Source: Leptodontidium sp. MPI-SDFR-AT-0119
Taxonomy: Eukaryota; Ascomycota; Leotiomycetes; Helotiales; Leptodontidiaceae
Reading direction: 5' to 3'
Length of the DNA stretch: 64,000 bases
Assembly (NCBI GenBank): GCA_020726505.1
Contig: JAHLEZ010000017.1
Span: 1,054,001 to 1,118,000, forward strand
Both the position numbers and the translations under genes were made by a program. Each line of letters opens with the position of its first letter. Within the stretch, counting starts at the first letter, position 1. The notes beneath the pieces were generated by a model that searched no databases, was not told the DNA's origin, and worked only from the letters and a program-made list of their open reading frames with translations. This document shows, piece after piece, positions 12,901 to 24,440 of the stretch.

Positions 12901-15900
12901 GAATTTATCACATTCGGGCTAATTAAATGCTATAGCTTCTTCTCTATTAATCATTATTTTATCGAAGAGAGCTCTCTCTTCAGGTTATAACAGCTTCTCG
13001 ACGTTAAGTTTAACTAGTCTCTTTGACGTAAGTCGGGAGTTATGGGGTATATTAATAAAGTGTAATAGTAATAAATCTTAATATTTCTCTAACTATTCTT
13101 ACTTAGTCCCTTTATCTTTTAATCTCTTATACTAATCATCTTTCCCTCTCGGGGGGTCGCCTATAGGGTCGGCTTCGTTAACTAGTTAGACTTTCTTGGC
13201 TTTCGATTTATATATAGTATTAATCTGAGTAGTAGTATTTTAAGTACTCCGAAAGGGGTTCTTAATTAAGAGATCGTTATAGTTCTTCGTCTATTCGAAG
13301 GTAAGCGTGGCTTTAATTAAAGAACTAGCTTTAAAAGCTTTAGGAAAAAATAGTTCTGTAATTAACTTCTCCTTTAAGAATATATTTAAAATTACTTCTT
13401 ACTAAAAATTATTAAGTACTAATTTCGAGACGCAAAACTCTCTTTCTAAGTACTTAATAAGAATAGTATCGCCTTTATTATTATCACTTAGTATTATTTC
13501 GTTCCCCCTTTTATAAAGCTTGCCCTTAAGCTTTAGTAGTTAAGGGTTATATTGTGAGAGGTTAATCAAGTATTTCAAGGCACTAATAGTAGCGCTTGAT
13601 ATATAGTTAGTTACTCTTTTCCCGAGAAGTCTTCTTCTTCGTAACTATCTTTAAAGTCCGTTTATTTTAAAAAGATTATACTTATCTTATTTTCTTCTTA
13701 AAGAGCTTTAACGTCCTTAGTATTCTCCGTAATATCGTTAGTTTTAATTATAGTAATATCTCTTAATTACTAATCCCAAAACTAAGTTAGCACAATACCT
13801 CTATTATAGTCTTTAAGATAACGGAATAATACTCTAGCTTTACAGAAGAATAGAAAGCCTAAAATAACCTTTATACCAGGGGCGTTCATAATATAAAATC
13901 TATTATTAATAACGTAATTACTTATAGTAACCGTAATATTATTAATAAAACTAACAAATCGGGACTTAACTCCGGTGATTGTTTTTAGAGTTATAGTCTA
14001 ACTTTTAGTAATAAAGAGCTCCAAGAGAGTAGCTACTTTAAGTATTATATAACTAACTTCAGCTCTTATATTAAGGGTAACTTTAACATTAGTGACTTTA
14101 ATTCGGCTAAGTATAGTAACAACAACCTTTAGTACTAGCGAAAAGTATGAGTTTCCTATCTTAGCTATTGTCCCTAGTAAGGCTACTTTAATATATAGTG
14201 ATTCTTAAGCGCGAGTGCGTTTTATCGGAAGGTTCCTAAAGATGTACTTATTAAGTAGTATTATAGTTCTAAGTAATATCATAAGGATCAAACTAAAGAC
14301 CGAGATAGCGCTAACTATAAGCCATAATACTAAGTTATTAATAAGAGCTTCTTATTATACGAATAATTAAAGTCGCCAGCGTCTTTATTATGTTTTAAAC
14401 TTTACTACTAATAGATTTCTTAGGATAAAGCTGTGAGTTGTAATACGCTCTTCCTAATACTTATACTTTAGCTTAAGGCCTTCCCGTTTAATTTCCTTAA
14501 GTCGTTATCTATAGTTCGTAGTCACAAAAACATTAGTAATATAAAGGTTCGGAAAAGTATATAGAGTGCCGTGAAGTGGTTTTTAACACATAATAATATC
14601 TTCCCTAGTTATTAACTTTAGTTCTTCGAACTTTAAGATACTAATATTAACGATTGATTCCTTTTATATACGTCAATTAATCGTTTTAGTAGAAAAACGA
14701 GATACTCTAAGTAAGTTTATAAGGACTATAATTTCTCTTAGCGTGAGGTTTCCGGGAAGCTCCTTTTATACGAGTAATTTGTCTAAGATATTATTAAGCT
14801 TATAACTATTCTAAGTTAACGCCTCTTACACGCGAGGACTTCAGGATAATACTATATAAGATATAAGTCTAAGGATAGCCGATAGTGTTACTAATGCCTT
14901 AGACTTCGAAGCTCTCTTTCTTGTTATATTATTAATAAGTAATATTTTAAAAGGTATTTTCGATGTCATAGTAAATGTCGTTTTCGTGCTTAAGTTAGAG
15001 ACTTTAGACTTATTGCGGGCTAGAATCTATTGCAGTGTTATTTTAGTCTCTACTAAGCTATCGACGTTTATAATATTAACGAACTTAACTAGTTCTTTAA
15101 TATCGCGGGGTACCTTTAGTTTACTATAAGTAGATTGAGACTTAATTTTCTCTTAGAGTTTATCCGAAGTCTTGTACGGCTCTTATTTAAGTGCTCCCTT
15201 TCGCTGCCTAGTCTTAATTAAAGCTATTATAACTTCAGAATTAGTACTATTAATACTATACGCTAGTAAATTTTAGATCTATATTAATTAGTATTCGGTA
15301 TAATCTCATTAACTAATAATATCTGAGTTAAGGTCCCCCGTAAGTTCTTTAATAAGCTTAATATAACTTATAACAAGAACAATCGAAGATTATGCCCCTT
15401 TATCTCCCTTTTCCTTAGTAAGCGTAGCTTCTTTTTTTACCTTAAGAAGTTCTTTAACTACTTTGGCTCGTCTCTTAAGGTTAAGGTCGTATAAGGTATT
15501 TAAAACTCGCGTTAAAATGTAATGTCTTCTAAACCTTTTATCTAAGGGAAACTAAACAAGGTATAACTTCTTTTTCTCTTACTATAAGCTAATGTAAATG
15601 TAATTAGTATCGTCGGCTTCGTAGATAATATTAAGACTAATCCATTTCTTATAGTCATAACATTAGTTTATATAATTATAATACTCCTGAGGTCTCATGC
15701 TTAGTTAGTATTAATTTATACACTAGCGGCAATTATGATTATCCCTAGCACGTTTATTATATCCTAAGGAACTCGAACTTACTACACCGTAGTCGACGGC
15801 AGCTTACTCTTAAACTTCTTTAAAAAACATAAATATATTAACCTTAGCGGTGAAGTTGGCATTAGAGGCTCTTTAAACTATTACTTCGAGAATCCTTATA

Positions 15901-17123
15901 TGTTCTAATTCTTTAGTGATAAAATCTAAATCTCTTATATTGACTTTACTTAGGTTCTTAGTAACTTTCTCTAAGATAAGAAGGAAATTAAGTATAAATA
16001 ACTCCTTGTCTTATTACTTTAGTACTTTAGAAATCTCGTCTCGTATAAAGTTATCCCTATAGTTAATAAAGTCAGACTAGTACTAAAGTATTAGTTTATT
16101 ACTATAAGGCGGAATAGTATAAGTCGTTAACTAAAGTATAAAGCGCTTAACAAACAAGTTAATACTATTAGTATTGCCCTATACTTAGTCAGTAATACCT
16201 TACTCTTTAGTAATAGCGCTTAGCTTCTTCTTAGAGTTAAGGTGGGCCTTTATAATAGAGTAAACCTTTCTAAATAGATTTATATTATTGATGTTTAAGG
16301 TTCTATTATTCTTAAAAGTAGCCTGTATAACTTTAGTTCGTAAATTCTGAGGAAGAGAGAAGATGAATCTTATAAAGGCTTACTTGTTAGTAAGGTTACT
16401 ACAGTTAATATAATTAATAATAACCTCTTTAAATACTCGGAGGAAGTCGCGGCATTATTCGGGAGTAGGCTCGTCGTCCTTTATAAGAGTCTTAAAGTCA
16501 TACTTAAGTCGGTTAAGGTAACTATTAGTATATAAGCGGCGCTTCGTATTATCGCGCTAGTACTCTTGAATTACAGTATCCTTGAAGTTAATATAACTAC
16601 CCTCTTTAAAGCCTAAAAGCTTCCGAATAGTCTATATATAAGCTTGAGTAGCGTACTTAGCCACCCACTCTTTCTTAACTTAATTATTAGTGATTATATA
16701 AGTTATAAAGTATCAATCGAGAATCTAGAAGTAATTACTAATATCGATTCCGTTAAAGATAAGGGCATTTAAGGTTCCGGCGATAAGTATAAGCTGACTA
16801 AGATAGATTTTTAGGTTCTTTAAGTCGTCTATAATAAAAGTAAGGCCGGAGTATTAGTGTAGCCCTATAAGATTAGTAGAATTAAAGCCACTAGTCCCTT
16901 ACTTTTTTTTCTTTCCCTTATTCTTCTTTTAAGAAGTCTTTAAGGTTTAAGAAGTAGTGTCCTTAAAGAGTGTAAAGGTGTTAAGGCTTGGCCTAGTAAT
17001 AATTCTAAGTCTAAACGGAGAAGTTGCTCCTATCAAAATAAAGCTAAGGGGCATTACAATATTGCCGAACTTATTTATCTTAAGGTTGCCGTAGCCGTAG
17101 TCGATGTTTCTGTTATTTGACAT
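9900..17123 (-). pseudogene. Ty3/gypsy gag-pol, riddled with stops
   Basis: The presumptive gag start is the ATG at 17,123-17,121, beginning MSNNRNIDYGYGN and KINKFGNIVMPL; stops appear after about 55 codons. Further along come reverse transcriptase (about 12,300-12,750), RNase H, then integrase with EDIICRYK, ISAYNARANGMIERG and KNTLLK (10,500-10,800). Motif order gag, RT, RNase H, IN defines Ty3/gypsy rather than copia. Catalytic positions are altered, for example the YLDD equivalent reads with Asn in place of the aspartates. No functional protein can be made. The left limit is an estimate. Confidence 0.85.
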
Positions 17124-18002
17124 CGTGTGTTATCGTAAGAAGGTCGTAGTAAAGTAAGTTAATAGTATCGTCGATTAGAATATAGGAAAGTAACTAAGAA
17201 TACAGTGTATTAATTACTAAAGAAATATAAAGGAAACCCCTTCTCTTAAAATAGAAAGTATATAAGCTCTCGCTTACCTTAAAGTAAAATAAATGTTAAT
17301 AACTCTTAGTAAAAGTTTAGGGCTGTGTTCCTTAGTTAGCCCTTAACGAACGCTAATAACTACTAAACTAAAACAAACACGCCCTAAAGCTTAGAGCTTG
17401 TACACGGAAATTACAAAAATAATAAAAGTAAATATAATAAGAAAATAAAGTAAGGAGATTAACACTCGGCGTAAGCCACTTAGGCTTTAAACTAGCCTAG
17501 AAGTTCTATGTCTCGCCGAACACTCCGAAATACGGGCTCGCTAGTACTTCGCTTAAGCCTCTAATATGTCAATTTTAGTTCCGTTATAGAGTCTCGACTT
17601 TTCCTAGTATTTAAAGAATACTAGTTACGTCTAGAAACACTAGAACCTTCGCTAAGAATAGAAACTAATATAAAGTAGCTAGGCACTATGTCTCGAAATA
17701 ATAAAATCAAAACAGTAGTTTAAAGAAGACAGATTTTCTAGTACTATAAGTGCTCTCACTTTATAGCTTTCCTTAGTTCCTTAGTAATCTTCGTTTTTCT
17801 TAAGTCAAAGGTTCGCATTCTCTATGTTCGTCGTTTTGCCTTAAGGGCTAAGAGATAACTAACTAAATAGCTCCCTTAATTTAAACAATTATCGTTTTTC
17901 TTAACTCTCCTTATATAAGTTAACATATAGGGGCCTTACTGTTATACTTACTTAGTTCTTCCTCTAATAGTAACTTACTCCCTGCGTCGGTTACTAAAAA
18001 TA

Positions 18003-18282
18003 TATGGGAGGGACGAACCCTAATCCACATAATAAAAGGGTAATATGTAACAAGCTACTAAAGGAGATTCTAAGCTCTATAAATAACAAATCAATTAAAT
18101 CTAAAGATATTATATATCTAGAGAGTACGAATCAGTAAAGGAGGAGAGGGAAAAGGTTCTAATAAATAGAATATATCTAGTGTTACGTTCTTGACGTTTT
18201 GTAGTTAAGTGTTAGCTTCTTATATATGCGAAGGACCAGCCTAGTCATGTGACAAAAGAAATTAGCGGCTGTCCCCGCCACA
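18003..18282 (-). repeat. 5' LTR of the gypsy element (280 bp)
   Basis: Gap-free partner of the LTR at 6,137-6,416. Here the first bases on the plus strand read TATGGGAGGG instead of TGTGGGAGGG, a G-to-A change consistent with RIP of the terminal dinucleotide; the other end is CCGCCACA. It is the 5' LTR because gag begins on the minus strand about 880 bases away. Confidence 0.9.
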
Positions 18283-18286
18283 CTAT
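18283..18286. repeat. Target-site duplication CTAT, right copy
   Basis: Second copy of the four-base duplication flanking the gypsy element. It is also the first sequence of the truncated plus-strand gypsy copy, so the junction between the two elements lies exactly here. Confidence 0.7.
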
Positions 18287-21045
18287 ATACTACGAAACAC
18301 TACTAAATCTTCACTAGAACTAGTCCGGCTAAGCTCTAACCCCTGACTTTAATCCGCACCACTTTTCTAGACCGAAGTATACTTATGCAGGGACCTGTGG
18401 ACTAATAAATAACTTACAGAGTTATTAACCCCGACGTAGTATATAGCGATCTATAAAGGACGACATTAAGAGTACTATTAATAAACTAGCCTTGAACTAG
18501 TAAGTAGATTACACGATTTATATAAGGTAAGTAAAAGTCTAGGAAATCTCCTAGTGAAGAACTAATAATACGCTCGGAATTAGAGCCGTGTTCTCTAAAA
18601 CCTTAAGTTAATAACCACAATATAATTAACGTTAACCTTACTTTACGTATTAAAGGTCTAAGTATACTATCGACTAACGACTCTTAGTTAGTGAACCTTT
18701 CAGGGATCGAGTATTAGTTAACTACCTCTAATTAACTTTATTTAAAGTCTCTCGCTTATTAAGTTAGGGCCCCTTTTATATATACGTTAATACTTTTTAG
18801 CCCCTTCTTATCGGAAAGTCTAAAAAAGTAAAGACTTCTCTTGCCGTTTATTAGTATTAGTAGATAAGAGGTAGTATACTTCGTACTTAAAATGCTAGTA
18901 AGAGACTACAAGTTATAGACAACTTTTAAGTACAATATAATAGTCTTAAGACTATAACAAACTTATAAGTAAGTGTGCCGCTATTTTAGGCTTATATTAA
19001 TATTACTAAAGTAACGAAGACTTTATACCCTCGACCTCTAACTAGGTTTAGTAATAAGTATTAGTAACTAATTAAGGCTAAGGGTGCGACTTTAAGTGTT
19101 CTCATAAATATTTCGTTATTACTTATTACTTTATTCCGAGAGGTGTTATTAAGTAGAATAAACAGGGACAAAGTTAATAACTTATAAAGTAACTAGTCAG
19201 GAGTTAAGTTTAATTTCGACCTTAAGATTAATAACAAGTTCTTTAACTCTTATTAAAGAACCGAAGTAATTAAGAGACTTTAACTATAACTGAATTACTA
19301 TTCCGAGAAGATCTCTAGCTAACAGGACCTCACAGTATACTATCTTATATTTAGTTACTACTAGCCTAATAATGCTTGAGTTAATTAGACTCTTTTGTTT
19401 ATCCTTAGAAAGCTCAGCTGTTTTAAAGACCCTCTATTAATTTTAATAATAAGAGGTGACTTACTTATTAAGGGGAGAAGGGGCTATTTTTACTACACTA
19501 AGAACTAAGAACTTATTATAGTCTCTTATCCCTGTTTAACGCATTACGACTATTAGTTTGCCTACTTCTCCCGGCTTCTTACTATAAACCTTCGAAATTA
19601 GCGGATTTAGCCTCTACCTTATTTAACTAACTAATTAATAAGAGACTAGCGGAATAATGCCACTTATCTTTAGTAATGTAACTTGCGTAAGTGTAATAAG
19701 AGCGTGTCTATAAAGGGACTCGAAAGTTACTTAATAACTTATTATTAAGGAAAGATTAATACGGCGCGACACGCACGTTCTTAGTCTCAGGAGTAGAGTT
19801 TAATACGGGTAGTCGCACGAGGTGGCCTTAATTCTTATTAATTTACGAACTTAAAGAAAACAAATAGTATTATTTCCTTAACTTATAAAGAGAATATAAG
19901 TATTAGCGTTACGAAAAAGTTAGATAGTTTAATACTTAATTAAATAACGTTAAAGTAAAGTCTTAGAGTTCACTTTAATTACTTCTTAAAACACGAGTTA
20001 AGGATTAAAGACTATAGTAATACTTTAAATCGCTATAAGAAAGGTGTTAATATAATCTATAAATGGCTAATTAAGTATAAGAAGTAGAAATAAGAGTATA
20101 ACTCACGAAGTTAAGACGTATTAAGACTTTTATAATATTAACCTTTAGTGTTAAGGCTAAGAACGCTTGGGCTGAGATAAAGTGAACTAATCTTAATAGT
20201 ACCTCTAAGGTGGCTAATAATAAAGGACTCTTCTTGAAGGTTTATAATAAGTTAGTAGAGCTTAGATAGTACTATAGAAAGTTAACTTATTACGTTAAAG
20301 TGACTTGACTTTATATTAAAGCTATTATTTGGAGATCGAAGTGCGGGAAACTTAACTAGAGACTATATATAAGTTAACGTAAGTATTATAGAAGAAGTTA
20401 CTGTCGAGTAAGAAGGAAGTAAGTAAGTAAGGAAAGCTCTTTACTATATTACCTCTACGGCTAAGTAACAGCGAAGTTAAAGGTATTAAGCTCTAATAGC
20501 GCGCTGAAGTTAATAGTAAAGGCTAAGGTTATTGCCTTAAAGGTACTAAATAGCGAAGAATTAGCGGCAAAGAAACTTCTAAGGATACTTGGAGTTATAG
20601 TAGTTAAAGTTATTATTAAATAAAAGGAGATCTTGCTTTAGTAGTGTAAGAAAAGTGATAGTGAAGTCAATCTTAATATAAGCGTGGCAGGGAAGTTTAC
20701 TTTCTTAAGAGAATTAAAGTGAGAGAAGGTATAAGAGATATTATTTAATTAGTAAAAGGAGAAGTAAAGAAGTTAAAGCGTGTTAAAGTACTTTATAAAA
20801 GGAATAATATTAAGGAAAGGTTATTATATTTAAAGAAGTTAAAGTTAGAAGGTTAACGGGGGAGAGACAACTTTATAAAAGTAAGCTAGCGGCGTTAAGC
20901 GAGGCAATTGTTTGCTTCTAAAGGTGACAAGTCAACTATCACGGGACTTCTTCTTTATTAAGCTTTCTATTAATAACGTTAATTTATAGAACTTTTAATT
21001 AGTAGAGTGTTTCTCTTGTATTAAGTCACTCGAGGGCGAGTATGA

Positions 21046-21060
21046 TTTTTAAAGAGGGGG
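21046..21060 (+). other. Polypurine tract of the truncated gypsy element
   Basis: TTTTTAAAGAGGGGG on the plus strand, five bases before the LTR. It is the counterpart of the tract at 6,422-6,436 and fixes the plus orientation of this copy. Confidence 0.75.
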
Positions 21061-21065
21061 ACGAA

Positions 21066-21349
21066 TGTAGTGGGGAAGGCTCTAGTAGCTCCTTTGTCAC
21101 TTAACTAGATAGGCTCTTTCTAGATAAAAGGGTTTATTACTTGAAAATAACTTAATAACTAAGTACTTTTTATAAATATTATTTAATACACTTTTTTCTC
21201 CTCCCCTCCCTCGGCTTTTTATACTCTTTAGATATGTATTATCTTTAGATTTAATCGATCCGCGATTTCTTACACTTAAAGTCTCTCCCGTACCTTACTA
21301 CATGCTACCTCTCTTGTTGTGTGGTTTATTGGGCTTTATCCCACCCACA
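21066..21349 (+). repeat. 3' LTR of the truncated gypsy element (284 bp)
   Basis: Begins TGTAGTGGGGAAGG and ends CCCACCCACA. Read on the minus strand it resembles the two 280-bp LTRs, and even more closely the solo LTR at 44,281-44,510, sharing segments such as AAGAGAGGTAG and ATCTAAAGAGT. It is therefore a different subfamily from the full-length element's LTRs. Confidence 0.85.
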
Positions 21350-22560
21350 GTACTTAAAGATTCCCCTAATCTATGCCATTCTTAGAAGCCATATTACCTA
21401 ATAGTAGGGCATATGGTTATTAATTAACAAAGGATTTTTGAGGTAAAACTACTAAAACTCGGCTTAAAAGATTACTTTTACCTTTAGAACTTAACGAGTT
21501 TACTACCGATTATTATAAAAACAATGCTTAGAGATTCCCTTGATTAATACGATCCTTAGAAGCTATAATATATAATGTTAAGAAGAGTATTCGTGAAATA
21601 ATAGATAGCTTTCAACTTGAATTTTAACGTAGCGGGCGGAACTTAAAAAGGTAATTAGCCTTAGCAGGTATATATCGTATTAAAGGAGGCTTTCAGATGC
21701 CTTAAAAATTCATATAATAGTAGATAAATATAATACGAAGAGAACCTGTGTACCACAGCTAATTCTAATCAGTGCGCGTTAAGATATCGTAAAGTGTTTG
21801 AATTTTCGAAGTTAGATTAGCAAGCGCTATTATACAAACTGGCACTATTCTTTCTCAAACGCTTCGCTATGAGAACCCAAGCTACACGAACCATACTAAG
21901 ACGCGTTACCGCATTAGGTAGTAGCTTCACGCTAAATAGTAAGTGAGCCAATAGAATTAGCCTGTGCGTTGGTTCTCACAAAAGAAGCGTCTAAGCCCCC
22001 TGAGATAATCCATAACAAGCTTCAATAATTTCGGGTTTTTTTTTTTTTTTTTTTTTACCGAGCCTCACCAAAAGTTCAAAAGCTCGAAATCACGACCCTC
22101 CGACTATACTTTCTACGTAATATATTAATAAATAAAAGGTTGATAATCGTATAGTTTAATATTAATATAATAACTTCATGTCTTTACTTTATTATGCAGC
22201 GTTTTATATAAGAAGAAATAAATGATTTCCTAGAACTCGCGATTTTTGTTAAGGCTTGGTATTTCCCGCGGCTTCGCAGAGCTACAAACCCCTCGATTCA
22301 GGCCATCCTCACAACACTTCGATTAAAACGATACACAAAAAGCCCTTTTATACATAAATATTTAAACATATAACAATTAAATTAACGTTTACAGCTTTTA
22401 GTTTAGAGGTGTTATTGAGGTGTAGTATTCCGGGGCGTTTTCGGCTTTTTGGTAAGGGCCAGAAATTCGTGAGGCTGGTGCACCACAGGATTGAAGCTAG
22501 TTATGGACCTTGATGTAAAACGGAAGTTTGCCCAACGCCATGGCTGAAGTAGTCGGCGAG
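21350..22560. other. Intergenic transition from RIP island to gene space
   Basis: AT content falls gradually. Two similar stretches of about 50 bases lie in direct order at 21,352-21,400 and 21,529-21,577 (both include AGATTCCC and CCTTAGAAGC or CTTAGAAGCC); they could be traces of a local duplication. A T homopolymer of about 21 occurs at 22,036-22,056. The last 150 bases are the presumed promoter of the membrane protein gene. No gene seen. Confidence 0.5.
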
Positions 22561-22709
22561 AATTATTGGCGCCACGCATGCTACGCCCATCTGCCGCTCA
22601 TTTAAATCTCGTTGGGCTCGCTGGGCACTCACCGCTATGCCGTGCAATGTTTTATATTTATTGGGTTGCTCTGAGTTGGAACCCGTCATGGAAGTTCCAG
22701 TTATCCAAC

Positions 22710-23701
22710 ATGGATTCCTGTACAATAGAAGGAGTTGCTGATTTTTATGGCCTGGGAATTCGCCTTGGCTTTTATGCCCAATGGTCTGCCTTACTGCTAG
22801 CCAACTTCCTCGGCGTTGCCGAGGAAGTTCCAGGAATCCGCGTTTCGTTCACGGTGTTCGTCGCGGCGACATTCCTGGCTCTAGTTATGGAGGCGTCACA
22901 CTCTGCCCTCAGCCACGTCGACATTTACATCACCTTGCTGGTCTGTTTTGGTTACTCCTTCTCAATGATCCCCGCTTGTTCTTGGACACTTCTGACAGAA
23001 TTCAATCCCAACTGGGACCTGATGAGACGGCCACACCTGAGACCGAGCAAGATGTATAACATTTTCCACTGTGTCCTTATCTCTGCCGTGGTATTCTTTC
23101 ACCTATGGTTCTGGACGACCGGGATAACTCAGGCGGATGATCTCAAGTGCGACACATATGGTTTCCTGTTTACGTGGGTGAACCTTAGGGATGACACGTT
23201 TGTTCGCATCAATATCACCTGCCAACTCATCGTCTTAGCCATTTGCCTTTTCAGTCTGTTTGGCGATCTCCACTTGGCGCAAGGTATCGAAGCGAACACT
23301 GAGTATGGCTTTGTTTTACTTCTCAGTTCATCTAGCTTAAAAGACATTCGGTGGTACTAACGCCTTACAGTCTCTTCTCAACTCGCAGCAGCGTCCTACA
23401 CTTCCTCAACACGCCGATCTCCTTTATCACGGCCACCGTAGTGATCGCCGGGACGGAACTGACTGTGGCATGGAATCGCGTCACTAACGTCAACACGCTC
23501 AGCACACCGGGACAGATGATCCCATTCCTGATGGGAATTGGCGCCTTGTTGCATGTGCTGTATGCATGGTTGGTGAATAGAAGACGAGCGGCTTGGCGGC
23601 GAGCACAACCAGTGCAATCATCGCTCTATATGGATTCCTACATAGGACAACGATGGAGACATGGTGCAATCAGTAACGCAAGGACCATGACTCTAACATG
23701 A
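22710..23701 (+). CDS. Polytopic membrane protein, fungal hypothetical (2 exons)
   Basis: Exons 22,710-23,302 and 23,371-23,701 give about 307 residues. The start is the ATG giving MDSCTIEGVADFYGLGIRLG, a typical N-terminus of a widespread uncharacterised ascomycete membrane family; an earlier in-frame ATG adds 48 residues without conservation signs. The 68-nt intron has donor GTATGG, branch site TACTAAC and acceptor TTACAG, and it is the only nearby choice that restores frame. About seven hydrophobic segments are visible (for example WSALLLANFLG, FTVFVAATFLALVM, ITLLVCFGYSF, VLISAVVFFHLWFW, LIVLAICLFSLFG, ISFITATVVIAG, MGIGALLHVLYAWLV), followed by an Arg-rich cytosolic tail (NRRRAAWRRAQ). 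Function unknown. It sits between the RIP island and further AT-rich DNA yet looks intact. Confidence 0.75.
23303..23370 (+). other. Intron of the membrane protein gene
   Basis: 68 nt, GTATGG donor, TACTAAC branch site 12 bases before the TTACAG acceptor. A stronger-looking donor at 23,284 (AAG/GTATCG) would put exon 2 out of frame and hit a stop within about 25 codons, so it was not chosen. Confidence 0.65.
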
Positions 23702-24440
23702 GGGCCCTTTTACGAAAAGTATTAGGTGCACGACACGAAAGTGCATTTTGCTCATTCATTGAGTTATGGAAAAGCCAATTCCGATGGTTGGTCGGGATGC
23801 CTTTGATAGCAATTCTCCCTCGTGGCCCACCTCTACTGCCGAACGACTGGGTTGAAGGTATTATTATTACACAGTTATGTTCCTATGTAAGTTCATTCTC
23901 TTATGCCTCGCACTATTCTGCTAATGTTAATGACAGTTATGTTGTATACGGCCGTAAGCCAGCTCTACCGGTTTGATTGTAAGACAGGGAAAAGCCTGTC
24001 AGAGATTCATTTGTCGTTAAAGGCCTTTGATCCAGGAAAACGGCTCCTTTCGTTTGACGTCGTCATTCTCTCTCTACGTGTCATGACTGACCGCTATGGT
24101 CTATTTGTAATTAACAAGAAATGCACTGGGTCCTTGATTACCGTATAACTTACTGTGATTATCTTTTGGGTTAGCTCATGCGTTGAGACTGCCAAATTCG
24201 GTGCCATTGTAGTGGGCGGATGTCGGAATTGGCCGATGAAGTCCTCAAACAAATCACTGTCTGTTGATCCTTCGCATACTCACCTTAGCATGATACCATC
24301 CTGCGCGTATGCTGGAAGAATATGCCATTCTTTTTCCGCGACCGAATTTTGCGACCTGGACTGGGGAGGACCCCTTCGGAGACCACCCCAAACGCTAATG
24401 TCCAGCCCTTCTATCGCAGCCAGACTTATCCACTGTTAAA
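23702..24440 (+). pseudogene. No intact gene; possible F-box-like N-terminal relic at 24,220-24,440
   Basis: A short frame starting at 24,220 reads MSELADEVLKQI, similar to the start of an F-box (L-P-D-E-V-L). The text that should follow continues in another frame (VDPSHTHLSMIPSC, then RMLEEYA, then DLDWGGPL) with shifts and a stop between. This suggests a decayed F-box-type protein, but the match is short and could be chance. The rest of the stretch is 3' flank of the membrane protein gene. Confidence 0.3.

Larger units (their letters stand above)
6137..18282 (-). mobile_element. Full-length Ty3/gypsy LTR retrotransposon, RIP-inactivated
   Basis: Two direct 280-bp LTRs (6,137-6,416 and 18,003-18,282) bound about 11.6 kb of internal sequence and are flanked by the duplication CTAT. 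Orientation is minus: the gag start is near the right LTR and a polypurine tract lies next to the left LTR (6,422-6,436 on the opposite strand). Recognisable Ty3/gypsy text includes reverse transcriptase KYRLINLATILN (about 12,680), the equivalent of the LPQG motif (about 12,470), the degraded YLDD region (12,369-12,396) and integrase SAYNARANGMIERG (10,561-10,600). Stops are everywhere. Gag-pol should fill only about 7 kb, so roughly 3 kb between integrase and 3' LTR is extra. Confidence 0.92.
18283..21349 (+). mobile_element. Truncated second gypsy element (3' end plus LTR), opposite orientation
   Basis: The 2.78 kb from 18,283 to 21,065 are an inverted, diverged copy of 6,417 to about 9,200. 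For example 19,290-19,350 is the complement of 8,130-8,190 apart from transitions. Then follow a polypurine tract and an LTR (21,066-21,349). Only the extra region and 3' end of the element are present; integrase, reverse transcriptase and gag are missing. The sequence left of 6,137 does not continue this element, so truncation preceded or accompanied insertion of the full-length copy. Confidence 0.85.

Noticed and set aside
22036..22056. T homopolymer considered as a poly(A) tail of a retroposed sequence on the minus strand
   Set aside because: No LINE-like or processed-gene sequence adjoins it and no target duplication was seen.
22501..22725. 74-codon minus-strand frame at the start of the membrane protein gene
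   Set aside because: Antisense to the membrane protein leader and without domain character.
23284..23370. Alternative intron using the stronger-looking donor AAG/GTATCG
   Set aside because: It shifts exon 2 out of frame and gives a stop within about 25 codons; the donor at 23,303 keeps the conserved membrane segments.
23129..23617. Minus-strand frames inside the membrane protein gene
   Set aside because: Shadows of the plus-strand exons, which carry clear membrane segments.
23698..23976. Frame beginning with ATG overlapping the membrane protein stop codon
   Set aside because: Overlapping starts are not expected in fungi, and the text has no protein character; treated as 3' flank.
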